Assembly: GCA_963797565.1 (NCBI GenBank)
Contig: CAWCPM010000011.1
Span: 124,001 to 188,000, forward strand
Reading direction: 5' to 3'
From: JAICYJ01 sp963797565
Lineage (GTDB): Bacteria > Actinomycetota > Thermoleophilia > Gaiellales > JAICJC01
DNA length: 64,000 nt
The position numbers and the translations under genes are program-made. The notes beneath the pieces are model-generated. The model saw only the letters and a list, made by a program, of their open reading frames with translations. It had not been told where the DNA came from and made no database searches. Shown one piece after another: positions 15,972-24,927 of the stretch. Position 1 is the first letter of the stretch; every line of letters begins with the position of its first letter.

Positions 15972-16376
15972 ATGAGAATGCGACGAATGTGGGCACTGGC
16001 GGCAGCTCCGCTGGTGGTTGTGGTGCTGGCGGCAGGCTGCGGCGGAAGCTCATCGAGCGGCGGATCCTCCGGTTCCTCCCTGCCCAAGGGCAGCGGCCAG
16101 GTGATCAGCATCCCCGTCTCCAGCTCCGGCTTCTCGTTCACCAAGACCACGGCCACCGCCAAAGCCGGCGTGATCACGCTCCAGTCCATGAACCCACAGT
16201 CGGTCGGCCATGACATCTCGATCAAGGGCACCGGGGTGAGCGAACAGGGCAACGTGGTCTCCAGCGGCGGCACGTCCACCGTCACGGCCACCGTCACGCC
16301 GGGCACCTACGTCTTCTACTGCTCCGTGCCGGGCCACGAGCAGGCCGGCATGAAGGGCGTTCTCACGGTCAGCTGA
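15972..16376 (+). CDS. Cupredoxin (plastocyanin-like) lipoprotein
   Basis: A 134-aa exported copper protein. The lipobox VVVLAAGC gives a lipid-anchored Cys, followed by a Ser/Gly-rich linker and a cupredoxin fold. Copper ligands are visible as His in SVGHDISIKG and Cys, His and Met in FYCSVPGHEQAGMKG. It probably carries electrons at the outer face of the membrane. The open frame extends upstream, but the ATG at 15972 is the start that gives a proper signal peptide. Its stop is one base from the end of the convergent permease gene. Confidence 0.9.
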   Translation: MRMRRMWALAAAPLVVVVLAAGCGGSSSSGGSSGSSLPKGSGQVISIPVSSSGFSFTKTTATAKAGVITLQSMNPQSVGHDISIKGTGVSEQGNVVSSGGTSTVTATVTPGTYVFYCSVPGHEQAGMKGVLTVS

Positions 16377-16377
16377 C

Positions 16378-17178
16378 TCATCCGCGTCCGCCGATCCCGC
16401 CCGACTCGCGCATCAGGCGCTGGGCCAGGTAGACCGGTATCGCCGTCAGCGCGATCACGAACACCGCCACCGCGTTCACCTCCTGCGCCGTGTTGGGCAG
16501 GCGGAACTGGTTGTAGATCCACAGCGGCAGCGTCTGCTGTGCGCCGGCCGTGAAGTTGGTGACCACGATCTCGTCGAACGACAGCGCGAACGCGAGCAGC
16601 CCGCCCGCCACCAGCGCGGTGGCCAGGTTCGGCAGGGTGATGAAGCGGAACGTCTGCCAGCCGTCGGCGCCGAGGTCCATCGAGGCCTCCTCGAACGAGC
16701 TCGATGAGCGCCGCAGCCGGGCCACCGCGTTGTTGAACACGACCACGATGCAGAACGTCGAATGGCCGATCGCGACCGTCACCAGCGACGGCGTCAGCGA
16801 CAGGTACTCGATCACCGACAGCAGCGACAACCCGGTGACGATGCCGGGCAGCGCGATCGGCAGCACCAGCAGCAGCGACAGCGAGTTCCTCCCGAAGAAG
16901 CTGTAGCGCGACAACGCGAACGCGGCCGCGCTGCCCAGCACCAGCGCCACGGCGGTGGCGGCCAGCCCCACCTTGAACGAGTTCTCGAGCGCGGTGCGCG
17001 CGGTCTGGTCGTGCATCGCCAGCGACCACCAGTGCAGCGTGTAGTTCTTGATCGGCCAGGTCGGGATCCGGGAGGCGTTGAAGGACGCCATCAAGATCAC
17101 GACCAGCGGGATATAGAGGAACGCCATCACGCCGAACGAGAAGATGCGAAGGCCGATGCGGACGGGTCGCGGCTCCAT
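16378..17178 (-). CDS. potC: ABC transporter permease, PotC-like (polyamine type)
   Basis: Inner-membrane permease (266 aa) of the spermidine/putrescine ABC class with six predicted helices. It carries the EAA loop that contacts the ATPase (FEEASMDLGADGWQTFRFITLP). It is last in the operon gabT-potA-potD-potB-potC and starts 13 bp after potB. The substrate assignment to polyamines rests on the neighbouring GABA and putrescine-type aminotransferases rather than on this sequence alone. Confidence 0.87.
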   Translation of the reverse strand: MEPRPVRIGLRIFSFGVMAFLYIPLVVILMASFNASRIPTWPIKNYTLHWWSLAMHDQTARTALENSFKVGLAATAVALVLGSAAAFALSRYSFFGRNSLSLLLVLPIALPGIVTGLSLLSVIEYLSLTPSLVTVAIGHSTFCIVVVFNNAVARLRRSSSSFEEASMDLGADGWQTFRFITLPNLATALVAGGLLAFALSFDEIVVTNFTAGAQQTLPLWIYNQFRLPNTAQEVNAVAVFVIALTAIPVYLAQRLMRESGGIGGRG

Positions 17179-17191
17179 CAGGCGTTCCCGC

Positions 17192-18097
17192 TCACAGCGC
17201 CTCGAACGCTCCCAGCTGCCTGACCAGCAGCAGGTAGATGGTGATAACGGCCACCGGGATCAGCGCGATCGCGGCCGCCAGCGGCAGGTCGTTGGCGAGC
17301 CCCTGGTAGCGGAAGATGACGCTGCCCAGGAAGTCGGTCTTGTTGCCGCCCACCAGGTCGACCATGATGTAGTCGCCCAGGGTCAGCGAGAACGTGAAGA
17401 TCGAGCCGGCCGCGATCCCGGGCAGCGCGAGCGGCATGATCACGCTTCGCAGCGTGCGCCACGAACGGCCGCCCAGGTCGCTGGATGCCTCGATCAGCGA
17501 TCCGGGGATCCGGTCCAGGGCGGCGTAGATGGGAAGCACCATGTAGGGCAGCCAGATGTAGGTGAATGCCAGCCACATGGCGGTGGTGCTGAAAGCGATG
17601 CTCAGCGGCCCCAGGTCGACCTTGGCCAGCGCCCAGTTGATGGTGCCGGCGTCACCGGTCATCAGGCGCCAGGTGTATGCCTTGATCAGGTAGCTCGACC
17701 ACAGCGGCATCAGCACGCCCACGAACAACAGCGCCCGCATCCGCCGGGAGGCGACTCGCACCATGTAGTAGGCCAGCGGAAACGCCAGCAGGATGTCGGT
17801 GATCGTCACCAGCACCGCCATCTGCACGGTGTGGCGGGTGACGGTGTGCAGGGTGGGGTCGTCCTTCACCGTCCGCACGTTGTCCCAGGTGAAGGTGTGG
17901 ATGATCTGGCCGCTGAGCTCGTCCTGCTGCCAGAAGGCGGTGGCCAGCAGCACGACCAGCGCCGCCAGATAGACGACCACCAGCCATCCCAGCGGCGGGA
18001 TCAGCAGGCCGAGCAGCTTCAGCCCGCGGTGCCGGTAGAAGAACGCCGAGAGCCGGCGGCGGGCGCCGAAGGGTGCGGAGGCGGAGGGTGTGGACAT
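17192..18097 (-). CDS. potB: ABC transporter permease, PotB-like (polyamine type)
   Basis: A 301-aa membrane permease with a long N-terminal cytoplasmic arm (RRLSAFFYRHRGLKLLG), six helices and an EAA loop (IEASSDLGGRSWRTLRSVIMPLA). It pairs with PotC to form the channel of the PotABCD-type importer. It is separated from potD by 45 bp that contain a perfect 13-bp hairpin, which should lower permease expression relative to the binding protein. Confidence 0.87.
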   Translation of the reverse strand: MSTPSASAPFGARRRLSAFFYRHRGLKLLGLLIPPLGWLVVVYLAALVVLLATAFWQQDELSGQIIHTFTWDNVRTVKDDPTLHTVTRHTVQMAVLVTITDILLAFPLAYYMVRVASRRMRALLFVGVLMPLWSSYLIKAYTWRLMTGDAGTINWALAKVDLGPLSIAFSTTAMWLAFTYIWLPYMVLPIYAALDRIPGSLIEASSDLGGRSWRTLRSVIMPLALPGIAAGSIFTFSLTLGDYIMVDLVGGNKTDFLGSVIFRYQGLANDLPLAAAIALIPVAVITIYLLLVRQLGAFEAL

Positions 18098-18106
18098 GAG
18101 CGGGAT

Positions 18107-18136
18107 GCTCCCGGGGGCCGCGTGGCCCCCGGGAGC
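18107..18136 (-). terminator. Perfect 13-bp hairpin between potD and potB (partial terminator)
   Basis: GCTCCCGGGGGCC (18107-18119) pairs perfectly with GGCCCCCGGGAGC (18124-18136) around a 4-nt loop, right after the potD stop. There is no U-tract. In ABC operons such a stem after the binding-protein gene usually stabilises the upstream mRNA or partly ends transcription, so that binding protein exceeds permease. Confidence 0.75.
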
Positions 18137-18142
18137 GTGGAA

Positions 18143-19321
18143 TCAGGAGTTCTTGATGTCAGTCCAAGCCTGGGTCCACTGCGAGTAGTCGACGCACGTG
18201 TTCCCTCTGCTGTCGCCGCAGTCGGACAGCGGCGTCTTCCAGAAGGCGATGTGATCGAAGTAGTTCGGATCCGTGACGTGGTAGTCGGCGCAGTAGTTCT
18301 TGACCTGTTTGTCCAGGATCGGACAGGCCTTCGGGTTGGCCGGAGCCGAGCCGAACGTGTAGGCGGTCTTGGCCTGCACCTCGGGCGTGGTCGCGTAGTC
18401 CATCCACTTCAGCATGCAGTTGGGATGGGCCGCCTTGGAGTACTCCATCCAGGTGTCCGCCCATCCGGTCGCGCCCTCCTTGGGCAGGACGGCCTCGACC
18501 GGCACCTTCGCGGCCTTGAGGGTGTTCAGCTGGTAGGGCCAGGTCGGGCCGATCACGATGCTGCCCTGCGTGAAGTCCTGGATCTGGGCGGTGTAGCTCG
18601 ACCAGTAGTTGCCGATCTGCTGGTGCTGCTTCTTCAGCAGGTTGACGGCCGCGTCGAACTGCGGCTGGGTCAGCTCGTAGGGATCGGTGATCTTGAGGTC
18701 GGGCTGCGCCGACTTCAGGTAGAGCGCCGCGTCGGCGATGTAGATGGGGCTGTCGTACGCGTCCACCTTGCCCTTGTAGCTGGTGCCGTCGAAGATCACG
18801 CCCCAGCTGTCGGGCGCGGGGCTGACGACGGTCTTGTTGTACATCAGGACGTTCGCGCCCCACTGGTAGGAGACGCCGTAGTGGACTCCGTTGATCGTGT
18901 TGTGCGGCGGGCTCTGCAGCTGCGGCGTGATGTCGCCGAAGTCGGAGATCAGGTTCGTGTTGATCGGCGATACCAGGCCGGATGCGATCAGGCGGTTGCT
19001 GGCGTCGCCCGAGGCGGACACGCCGTCGTAGTTGCCGCTCTTCATCAGCTGGTACATCTCGTCCGAGGTCTGGCCGTACTTGACGTTGACCTGGCAGCCG
19101 GTCTGCTTCTCGAACGGCTTCACCACGTTGTCCTCGGTGTAGCCCTGCCATGCGATCAGGTTCAGCGACCCCTCGAGCGGGCCGATCGACTGCGGCAGGC
19201 TGGGGCCACTCGAGCCGTTGCCCCCGGAGCCGCCGTTACCGCTCGACGAACTGCTTCCGCAGCCCGCGGCAACGGCCATGGCCGACACCAGCAGCGCTGC
19301 GAGCACCAGACGAAACCTCAT
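18143..19321 (-). CDS. potD: Polyamine ABC transporter substrate-binding lipoprotein, PotD-like
   Basis: Extracellular solute-binding protein (392 aa) anchored through a lipobox (VSAMAVAAGC) followed by a Ser/Gly-rich linker. The mature domain shows the PotD/PotF style opening LNLIAWQGYTEDNVVKPFEKQTGCQV and typical segments (YGVSYQWGANVLMYNKTVV). The start MRFRLVLAALL at 19321 overlaps potA by 4 nt (ATGA); the open frame upstream is not used. It delivers a polyamine, probably putrescine or spermidine, to PotBC. The ligand is inferred from context. Confidence 0.9.
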   Translation of the reverse strand: MRFRLVLAALLVSAMAVAAGCGSSSSSGNGGSGGNGSSGPSLPQSIGPLEGSLNLIAWQGYTEDNVVKPFEKQTGCQVNVKYGQTSDEMYQLMKSGNYDGVSASGDASNRLIASGLVSPINTNLISDFGDITPQLQSPPHNTINGVHYGVSYQWGANVLMYNKTVVSPAPDSWGVIFDGTSYKGKVDAYDSPIYIADAALYLKSAQPDLKITDPYELTQPQFDAAVNLLKKQHQQIGNYWSSYTAQIQDFTQGSIVIGPTWPYQLNTLKAAKVPVEAVLPKEGATGWADTWMEYSKAAHPNCMLKWMDYATTPEVQAKTAYTFGSAPANPKACPILDKQVKNYCADYHVTDPNYFDHIAFWKTPLSDCGDSRGNTCVDYSQWTQAWTDIKNS

Positions 19322-20400
19322 GCTGTGACCTCCTGATTGTCCCTTGACGCCTCGCCCTCGAGCGAGCGGTTGTACTGACGGCCCCACACCAGCTTCACGC
19401 GCCGGTCCCTGGCAGCCAGCGCCTCCATCGACGATGTGGTCAGGTTCTGCTGCACCACCACCAGATCCACACCCGTCTCCAGAGCGATGATGTACCGGGT
19501 GGTGGTGCCGAGGTAGACGACGTCGCGCACCGTCCCCTCGGCCGAGCAGTCGCCCTCGCCGACCGGCGTATCGGGCTCCGCGATCCGGATCTTCTCCGGG
19601 CGCACCGTGAAGCGGTCGGGAGAGCCGGTGATGGCCTCGGCTGCCTCGCCCGACAACACGTTCGACGTGCCCACGAACCCGGCGATGAACACGCTGGCGG
19701 GGTGCTCGTAGATCTCGGCCGGCGTCCCCACCTGTTCGATCCGCCCGGCGTTGAACACGGCGATGCGGTCGCTCATGGTGAGCGCCTCGTCCTGGTCGTG
19801 GGTGACGAAGATGAAGGTGATGCCGACGTCGCGCTGGATCGTCTTCAGCTCGATCTGCATCTCCTCGCGCAGCTTCAGGTCGAGCGCTCCCAGCGGCTCG
19901 TCCAGCAGCAGCACGCGCGGGCGGTTGACCAGCGCCCGCGCCAGCGCCACGCGCTGCCGCTGGCCGCCCGAGAGCTGCGAGGGCTTGCGCTTGTCGAAGC
20001 CGTCCAGCCGCACCATCCGCAGCGCCTCCGCCACCCGCTCGCGCCGCTCCTGCTTCCGCACCCGCTTCACCATCAGGCCGTAGGCGACGTTCTCCCCGAC
20101 CGACATGTGCGGGAACAGCGCGTAGTCCTGGAACACCGTGTTGACGTCGCGCTGGTAGGGGGCCAGCTTGGACACGTCCTTCCCCTGCAGCAGCACCGTG
20201 CCCTCGGTGGGCAGCTCGAAGCCGGCGATCATGCGCAGCGTCGTGGTCTTGCCCGATCCGGACGGCCCCAGCAGCGAGAAGAACTCGCCGTCAGCGACCT
20301 CGAGGTCGACGCCCGCAACGGCGTCCACGTCGCCGTAGCTCTTGCGGACGCCACGTAGCGTGACGGCCGCGGCGGTCGTGGAATCAGGCGGCTGCGACAA
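19318..20400 (-). CDS. potA: Polyamine ABC transporter ATP-binding protein, PotA-like
   Basis: A 360-aa ATPase with Walker A GPSGSGKTT, Q-loop VFQDYALFPHM, signature LSGGQRQRVALARAL, Walker B VLLLDEPLGALD and switch His (FVTHDQDEAL), followed by a C-terminal TOBE regulatory domain. It energises the PotBC permease. The start overlaps the gabT 3' end by 17 nt and the stop overlaps potD (ATGA), so four genes are tightly coupled. Confidence 0.94.
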   Translation of the reverse strand: MSQPPDSTTAAAVTLRGVRKSYGDVDAVAGVDLEVADGEFFSLLGPSGSGKTTTLRMIAGFELPTEGTVLLQGKDVSKLAPYQRDVNTVFQDYALFPHMSVGENVAYGLMVKRVRKQERRERVAEALRMVRLDGFDKRKPSQLSGGQRQRVALARALVNRPRVLLLDEPLGALDLKLREEMQIELKTIQRDVGITFIFVTHDQDEALTMSDRIAVFNAGRIEQVGTPAEIYEHPASVFIAGFVGTSNVLSGEAAEAITGSPDRFTVRPEKIRIAEPDTPVGEGDCSAEGTVRDVVYLGTTTRYIIALETGVDLVVVQQNLTTSSMEALAARDRRVKLVWGRQYNRSLEGEASRDNQEVTA

Positions 20401-21673
20401 GCGACTCCTCGAGCCGGTCGAGGCCCAGCGCCAGGTCCTCCTCGGTGGCGGTGATCGGCACCAGGATCCGCAGCACGTTGTCGTAGATGCCGGTCTTCAG
20501 CAGCAGCAGGCCGCGCTCCAGCGCTCCCGCCACCGTCGCAGTCGCCACATCCGCGGCCGGCTCCCGCGTCTCGCGGTCCTTGACCAGCTCGATCGCCGCC
20601 ATCGGCCCGATCCCGCGCACCTCGCCGATCACCTGGTGCCGCTCGGCCATGCCGTTGAGGCGGGCCATGATCTCCTCGCCGAAGGCGGTTGCCTGGGCCA
20701 GGAACGACTCGCTGGCGATCGCCTTGATGCTCTCGACCGCGGCGGCGCAGGCCACGGGGTTGCCTCCGTATGTGGAGCCGAGGCCGCCCAGGTGCACGGA
20801 GTCCATCACCTCGGCCCGGCCGATCACGCCGGCCAGCGGCATGCCCGCGGCCAGCGACTTGCCGACGGTCATCAGATCCGGCACCAGCCCGTAGTGGTCG
20901 AGCGCCCACAGCTTGCCGGTGCGGCCCATGCCCGACTGCACCTCGTCATCGACGTAGAGGATGCCGTGCTGCTCGCAGAGCGCCATCACGCCCTCGATGA
21001 ACTCGGCCGGCATCACCGTGAAGCCGCCCTCGCCCTGCACCGGCTCCAGCACCACGCACGCCACCGACTGGGGATCGACGTGCGCCTTGAAGATGAACTC
21101 GAGACCCTTCAGCGCGTCCTTGGTCGTGACACCGCGATAGGGGTAGGGCGCCGGCGCCCGGTAGATCTCGGGCGCGAACGGTCCCATGCCCTTCTTGTAG
21201 ACGAGCTTGGAGGTGAGTGTCATGGTCAGCAGCGTGCGTCCGTGGAAGCCGCGGTCGAACGTGATCACGCCGTCACGGCCGGTGTGGTAGCGGGCGATCT
21301 TGACGGCGTTCTCGACGGCTTCGGCGCCGGAGTTGATCAGCAGCGCCTTCTTGGCGTGCGTGCCGGGCGAGTTCTCGCACAGCAGCTGCGCGACCTCGAG
21401 GTAGGGCTCGTAGGCGGCCACCGGGAAGCAGGAGTGCAGCATCTTCTCGGCCTGGTGCTTGATCGCATCCACGACCGCGTCGGGGGTGTGTCCGAGGTTG
21501 AGCACCCCGATGCCGCCGGCGAAATCGATGTACTCCTTGCCGTCCACGTCGGTCAGGCGCGCGCCGTGGCCGTGGTCTGCCACGATCGGCGCCAGCGCGA
21601 CGCCGCGTGCCACGTAGGCGTCGCGTCTTGCCATCAGCTGCTCGGTCTTGGTTCCGGATGCTTGCACTGCCAT
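20384..21673 (-). CDS. gabT: 4-aminobutyrate aminotransferase
   Basis: A class III PLP aminotransferase (429 aa) that moves the amino group of GABA to 2-oxoglutarate, giving succinate semialdehyde. The family pattern is complete: INSGAEAVENAVKIARYHTG, GFHGRTLLTMTLT, VLEPVQGEGGF, VDDEVQSGMGRTG and the PLP lysine in TVGKSLAAGMP. It is first in the operon with the PotABCD-type importer and divergent from a putrescine-type aminotransferase, which together outline putrescine uptake and breakdown through GABA. The ATG at 21673 is preferred over an upstream open frame. Confidence 0.92.
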   Translation of the reverse strand: MAVQASGTKTEQLMARRDAYVARGVALAPIVADHGHGARLTDVDGKEYIDFAGGIGVLNLGHTPDAVVDAIKHQAEKMLHSCFPVAAYEPYLEVAQLLCENSPGTHAKKALLINSGAEAVENAVKIARYHTGRDGVITFDRGFHGRTLLTMTLTSKLVYKKGMGPFAPEIYRAPAPYPYRGVTTKDALKGLEFIFKAHVDPQSVACVVLEPVQGEGGFTVMPAEFIEGVMALCEQHGILYVDDEVQSGMGRTGKLWALDHYGLVPDLMTVGKSLAAGMPLAGVIGRAEVMDSVHLGGLGSTYGGNPVACAAAVESIKAIASESFLAQATAFGEEIMARLNGMAERHQVIGEVRGIGPMAAIELVKDRETREPAADVATATVAGALERGLLLLKTGIYDNVLRILVPITATEEDLALGLDRLEESLVAAA

Positions 21674-21752
21674 TTTTGCGGCCCCCGTGTGATCGTTCTT
21701 TGCGCCAACGAGTATAAGCAGGAAGGGGCTTAGCGCGCTTGCGCTCCTGATA

Positions 21753-21775
21753 CGATTGGCCACTCTGTCCAATCG
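21753..21775. promoter_or_regulatory. Inverted repeat in the divergent polyamine promoter region
   Basis: CGATTGG (21753-21759) and CCAATCG (21769-21775) are perfect inverted 7-mers 9 bp apart. They lie 20 bp before the putrescine-type aminotransferase and about 80 bp before gabT, and they overlap a TACGAT -10-like box. This is a good candidate operator for the PucR-type regulator encoded downstream. Confidence 0.6.
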
Positions 21776-21795
21776 CCGACACAAGGATCGCCTCT

Positions 21796-23254
21796 ATGAC
21801 CAGCAACGGCTCGCAGGCCGCGCTGTCTGACGACAGGCTGCAGGAACTCGCCAAGCGTCATCTGATGATGCACTTCACGCGGCACTCCACGTTCCGCAAC
21901 GAGGACGTGCCGATCATCACCCGCGGCGAGGGCTGCTACGTGTACGACAGCAAGGGGAAGCGCTACTTCGACGGGCTGGCCGGCCTGTTCTGCACCCAGA
22001 TCGGGTACAGCTTCGGCGCCGAGCTGGGTGAGGCGGCCGCCACGCAGATGGCGGAGCTGCCCTTCTACACGAACTGGAGCTACGCGCATCCGCGCGCGAT
22101 CGAGCTGGCCGCCAAGGTGGCCGAGCTGGCGCCGGGCGACCTCAACCGCGTCTTCTTCGTGTCCGGCGGCTCGGAGGCCAACGAGGCCATCATCAAGCTC
22201 GTACGCCAGTACCACCAGCTGCAGGGCAACCACCGCCGCTACAAGATGATCGCGCGGCGCATCGCCTACCACGGCACGACCCTGGGCGCGCTCTCGCTGA
22301 CCGGCATCTACCCGCTGAAGGCGCCGTTCGAGCCGCTGATGCCGGGTGTTCGCCACGTCTCCAACACCAACCGCTACCGCCGTCCCGCACGGCGAGAGCG
22401 AGCAGGAGTTCACGCAGTTCCTGCTGGACGAGCTGCGCGACGTGATCGAGCAGGAGGGCCCGGACTCGGTGGCCGCCGTCTTCATGGAGCCGGTGCAGAA
22501 CTCGGGCGGCACCTTCACTCCGCCCGAGGGCTACTACCAGGGCGTGCGCGCGATCTGCGACGAGTACGGCGTGCTGCTGGTGGCCGACGAGGTGATCTGC
22601 GGTTTCGGCCGGCTGGGCGAGTGGTTCGGGTCGACCCGATACGACATCCGGCCCGACGTCGTCACCTTCGCCAAGGGCGTCGGCTCTGCACACGTGCCGC
22701 TGGGCGGCGTGCTGATGACCGACAACGTGGCGGGACCGTTCCTGGAAGGGACGACCGTTCTCAACCATGGCATCACCTACGGAGGCCACCCCGTGTCGGC
22801 GGCCGTGGCGCTCAAGAACCTCGAGGTGATGGAGCGCGAGGACGTGCTCGGCAACGTGCGGCGCAACGAGTCGTACTTCCAGGAGCTGCTCGAGAAGCTG
22901 GGCGAGAAGCCGATCGTGGGCGACGTCCGCGGAGCGGGCTACTTCCGGTCGCTGGAGCTGGTCAAGGACAAGGACACCAAGGAGACCTTCAACGACGAGG
23001 AGTCCGACCACCTGCTGCGCGGCTTCCTGTCGGGACGGCTGTGGGATGCGGGGCTGATCTGCCGCGCCGACGACCGCGGCGACCCGGTGATCCAGCTGTC
23101 GCCGCCGCTGATCGCGACCCGCGAGGAGCTCGACTTCATCCACGACGTGCTGGACACGGTGCTGGACGAGGCCTGGGACGAGATGCAGCGGCATCATTCG
23201 GCCGGCGGCCACAAGGTGGTCACCGGCGGCCGCCAGGTCGTCGACACCAACTAA
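21796..23254 (+). CDS. Class III aminotransferase, putrescine/omega-amine type, frame broken
   Basis: A PLP aminotransferase resembling putrescine-pyruvate (SpuC-like) and omega-amino acid aminotransferases. The N-terminal part (LMMHFTRHSTF, GLAGLFCTQIGY, FVSGGSEANEAIIKLVRQYH) and the C-terminal part (EPVQNSGGTFTPPEGYYQG, VADEVICGFGRLGEWFG, PLP lysine in VTFAKGVGSA) are in different frames. Dropping one C from CCC at 22384-22386 gives NTNRYRRPHGESEQEF and an unbroken 485-aa protein of normal length. With GabT and the importer it would convert putrescine to 4-aminobutanal. AAGGATC precedes the ATG. Confidence 0.85.
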
Positions 23255-23256
23255 CA

Positions 23257-23479
23257 GATGATTGATTCCACGAGCTACGCGGCGCGCCGTCCGCGATCTG
23301 CGTCATCGCAGATCGCTCCCGACCGGCGCAAGCCATGGCTTGCGCCTAGGTGTGGGACACGCTGGGCGCCACGATCGTCCTTGGCCAGGGCATCATCCAG
23401 CCTGCCCTGCGGACGCTCCCGTCGCCCAGCGCGCCCCATCCTGCGCCCAGCATCCACCCATCCCATGGAATCAACCATC
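23257..23479. mobile_element. Miniature inverted-repeat element (MITE), long copy
   Basis: A 223-bp element bounded by GATGATTGATTCCA (23257-23270) and TGGAATCAACCATC (23466-23479), inverted with one mismatch. It shares its left end and its last 150 bp, with about 15 differences, with the copy at 49521-49686. It carries an extra block with two perfect hairpins. No transposase is encoded. It begins 2 bp after the aminotransferase stop and ends about 20 bp before the pucR start, so it may supply or separate pucR expression signals. Confidence 0.85.
23293..23346. repeat. Two perfect hairpins inside the long MITE copy
   Basis: Stem one is GCGATCTGCG (23293-23302) / CGCAGATCGC (23307-23316) with a 4-nt loop. 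Stem two is a perfect 22-bp palindrome at 23325-23346 centred on CCATGG. Both are absent from the other copy, so this block was inserted into the element here or lost there. They could also terminate the aminotransferase transcript. Confidence 0.75.
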
Positions 23480-23499
23480 TAGATGCTCGAACCCCGCAG

Positions 23500-24927
23500 G
23501 TGCTGACCGTCGCCGACATCATCGCGCTGCCCCAGCTGGAGCTGGAGGTGGCCGGGGGCGGCGACGGCCGCGACCGGGTCGTGCGGTGGGCGCACATCAG
23601 CGAGCTGGACGACCCCACGCCGTGGCTGCGCGGCGGCGAGCTGCTGCTGACCACCGGGCAGCCGCTGCAGCGCGACCCCGCCGGCTTCGTCGAGCGGCTG
23701 GCCCGGCACGGTCTGGCCGGCATCTGCCTGGGCCTGGGTTTCGGGTTCGACGAGATGCCGGCCGAGGCGGTGTCCGCCGCCGACCGGCTCGGCTTCCCGG
23801 CCATCACCACCCCCTACCACGTGCCCTTCATCGCGATCACCGAGGCCGTGTTCACCGCCCAGGGCGACGCCCGCGTGCAGACGCTCGAGCGCCTCACCGA
23901 GCTGATGCTGGACGGGCGCGACCTTGACGCGATGCTGACCGAGATGGGCCGGGTGGCCGGCACCGCGCTGGTGCTGCGCGAGCCGTCCGGCCGGATCCTG
24001 GCCCGCACCGGTGAGATCGCCGAGGGCGATCCCGGGGCTGTGGTGCTGCCCGTCGTGACGGGCAGCACGGTGCACGCCGAGCTGGTGGCCCGGCCCGCGG
24101 AGCACGACCGGCAGCTGCTGCACCACGTGCAGACCGTCCTGGCGGTGGAGCTGCTGAAGCGACGCGCCGTGGCCGAGGCCCAGCGACGGCTGTCGGGCGA
24201 TCTCGTCGAGTCGATCCTGGCCGGCGAGGTGAGCGGACCGGAGCTGCGGCGCAAGGCCGCGGCCTTTGGCCTGCAGGGCGAGCAGCCGATGGCGTTCGCG
24301 CTGCTGCGGCCATCCCAGCGCGGCACGCGGGCGCTGGCGGAGCTGGCCGACCACGCCGGCGACCTGTGGCCGTGCACGGTCCGCGACGGCGGCGTCGCGG
24401 TGCTGCTCGAGGCAGACGACGACGCGCAGGCGGAGGCGCGGGCCGAGTCGCTGCTCTCGGGCACCGGCGCCGGAGCGGCCGGCGTCGGGCGCGTCCGGCG
24501 CAATCCGGCCGACCTGCGGCGCAGCTATGACGAGGCGCTGTACGCGGTCGAGGCACGGACCGCGAACGGCCACCCGGCGCTGGCCACGTTCCGCGACCTG
24601 GGCTCGATCCAGCTGCTGCTGTCACTTCAGGACGAGCGCGGCGTGGAGCTCTACTGCGACTCGCTGCTGGGCCGCCTGGTCGAGCACGACAGCGCGCACG
24701 GATCGTCCCTGGTCGACTCGCTGCGCGCCTACATCGAGGCGAATGGCCGCTGGGCCGAGGCGGCCGCCGAGCTGCACGTGCACCGCCACACGCTGCGGTA
24801 CCGCGTGCGCAAGATCGAGGAGCTGACCGGCCGCGACCTGACCAACGCCGGCGACCGGCTGGAGCTGTGGCTGGCGCTGCGCGCCCACCAGCTGCGCACG
24901 CCCGTGGCCCCGCTGGAGCCGGTGTGA
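23500..24927 (+). CDS. PucR family transcriptional regulator
   Basis: A 475-aa regulator with an N-terminal PucR sensory domain (VLTVADIIALPQLELEVAGG, then ELDDPTPWLRGGELLLTTG), a GGDEF-like/CdaR-type central region and a C-terminal helix-turn-helix (SLVDSLRAYIEANGRWAEAA, then LHVHRHTLRYRVRKIEELTG). Such proteins control purine, sugar-acid or amine catabolism. It follows the putrescine-type aminotransferase and precedes a saccharopine-dehydrogenase-like gene with a GTGA overlap, so control of this polyamine region is likely. The GTG at 23500 fits the domain start; a MITE lies directly upstream. Confidence 0.9.
   Translation: MLTVADIIALPQLELEVAGGGDGRDRVVRWAHISELDDPTPWLRGGELLLTTGQPLQRDPAGFVERLARHGLAGICLGLGFGFDEMPAEAVSAADRLGFPAITTPYHVPFIAITEAVFTAQGDARVQTLERLTELMLDGRDLDAMLTEMGRVAGTALVLREPSGRILARTGEIAEGDPGAVVLPVVTGSTVHAELVARPAEHDRQLLHHVQTVLAVELLKRRAVAEAQRRLSGDLVESILAGEVSGPELRRKAAAFGLQGEQPMAFALLRPSQRGTRALAELADHAGDLWPCTVRDGGVAVLLEADDDAQAEARAESLLSGTGAGAAGVGRVRRNPADLRRSYDEALYAVEARTANGHPALATFRDLGSIQLLLSLQDERGVELYCDSLLGRLVEHDSAHGSSLVDSLRAYIEANGRWAEAAAELHVHRHTLRYRVRKIEELTGRDLTNAGDRLELWLALRAHQLRTPVAPLEPV

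Noticed and set aside
17144..19336. Plus-strand open frame of 730 codons opposite the potB/potD genes
   Set aside because: Antisense shadow; the minus-strand genes have full transporter motifs and coupled starts.
23262..23927. Open frames inside the MITE at 23257-23479 as part of a protein
   Set aside because: The two MITE copies differ by non-triplet insertions and their frames are not conserved, so the element is non-coding.
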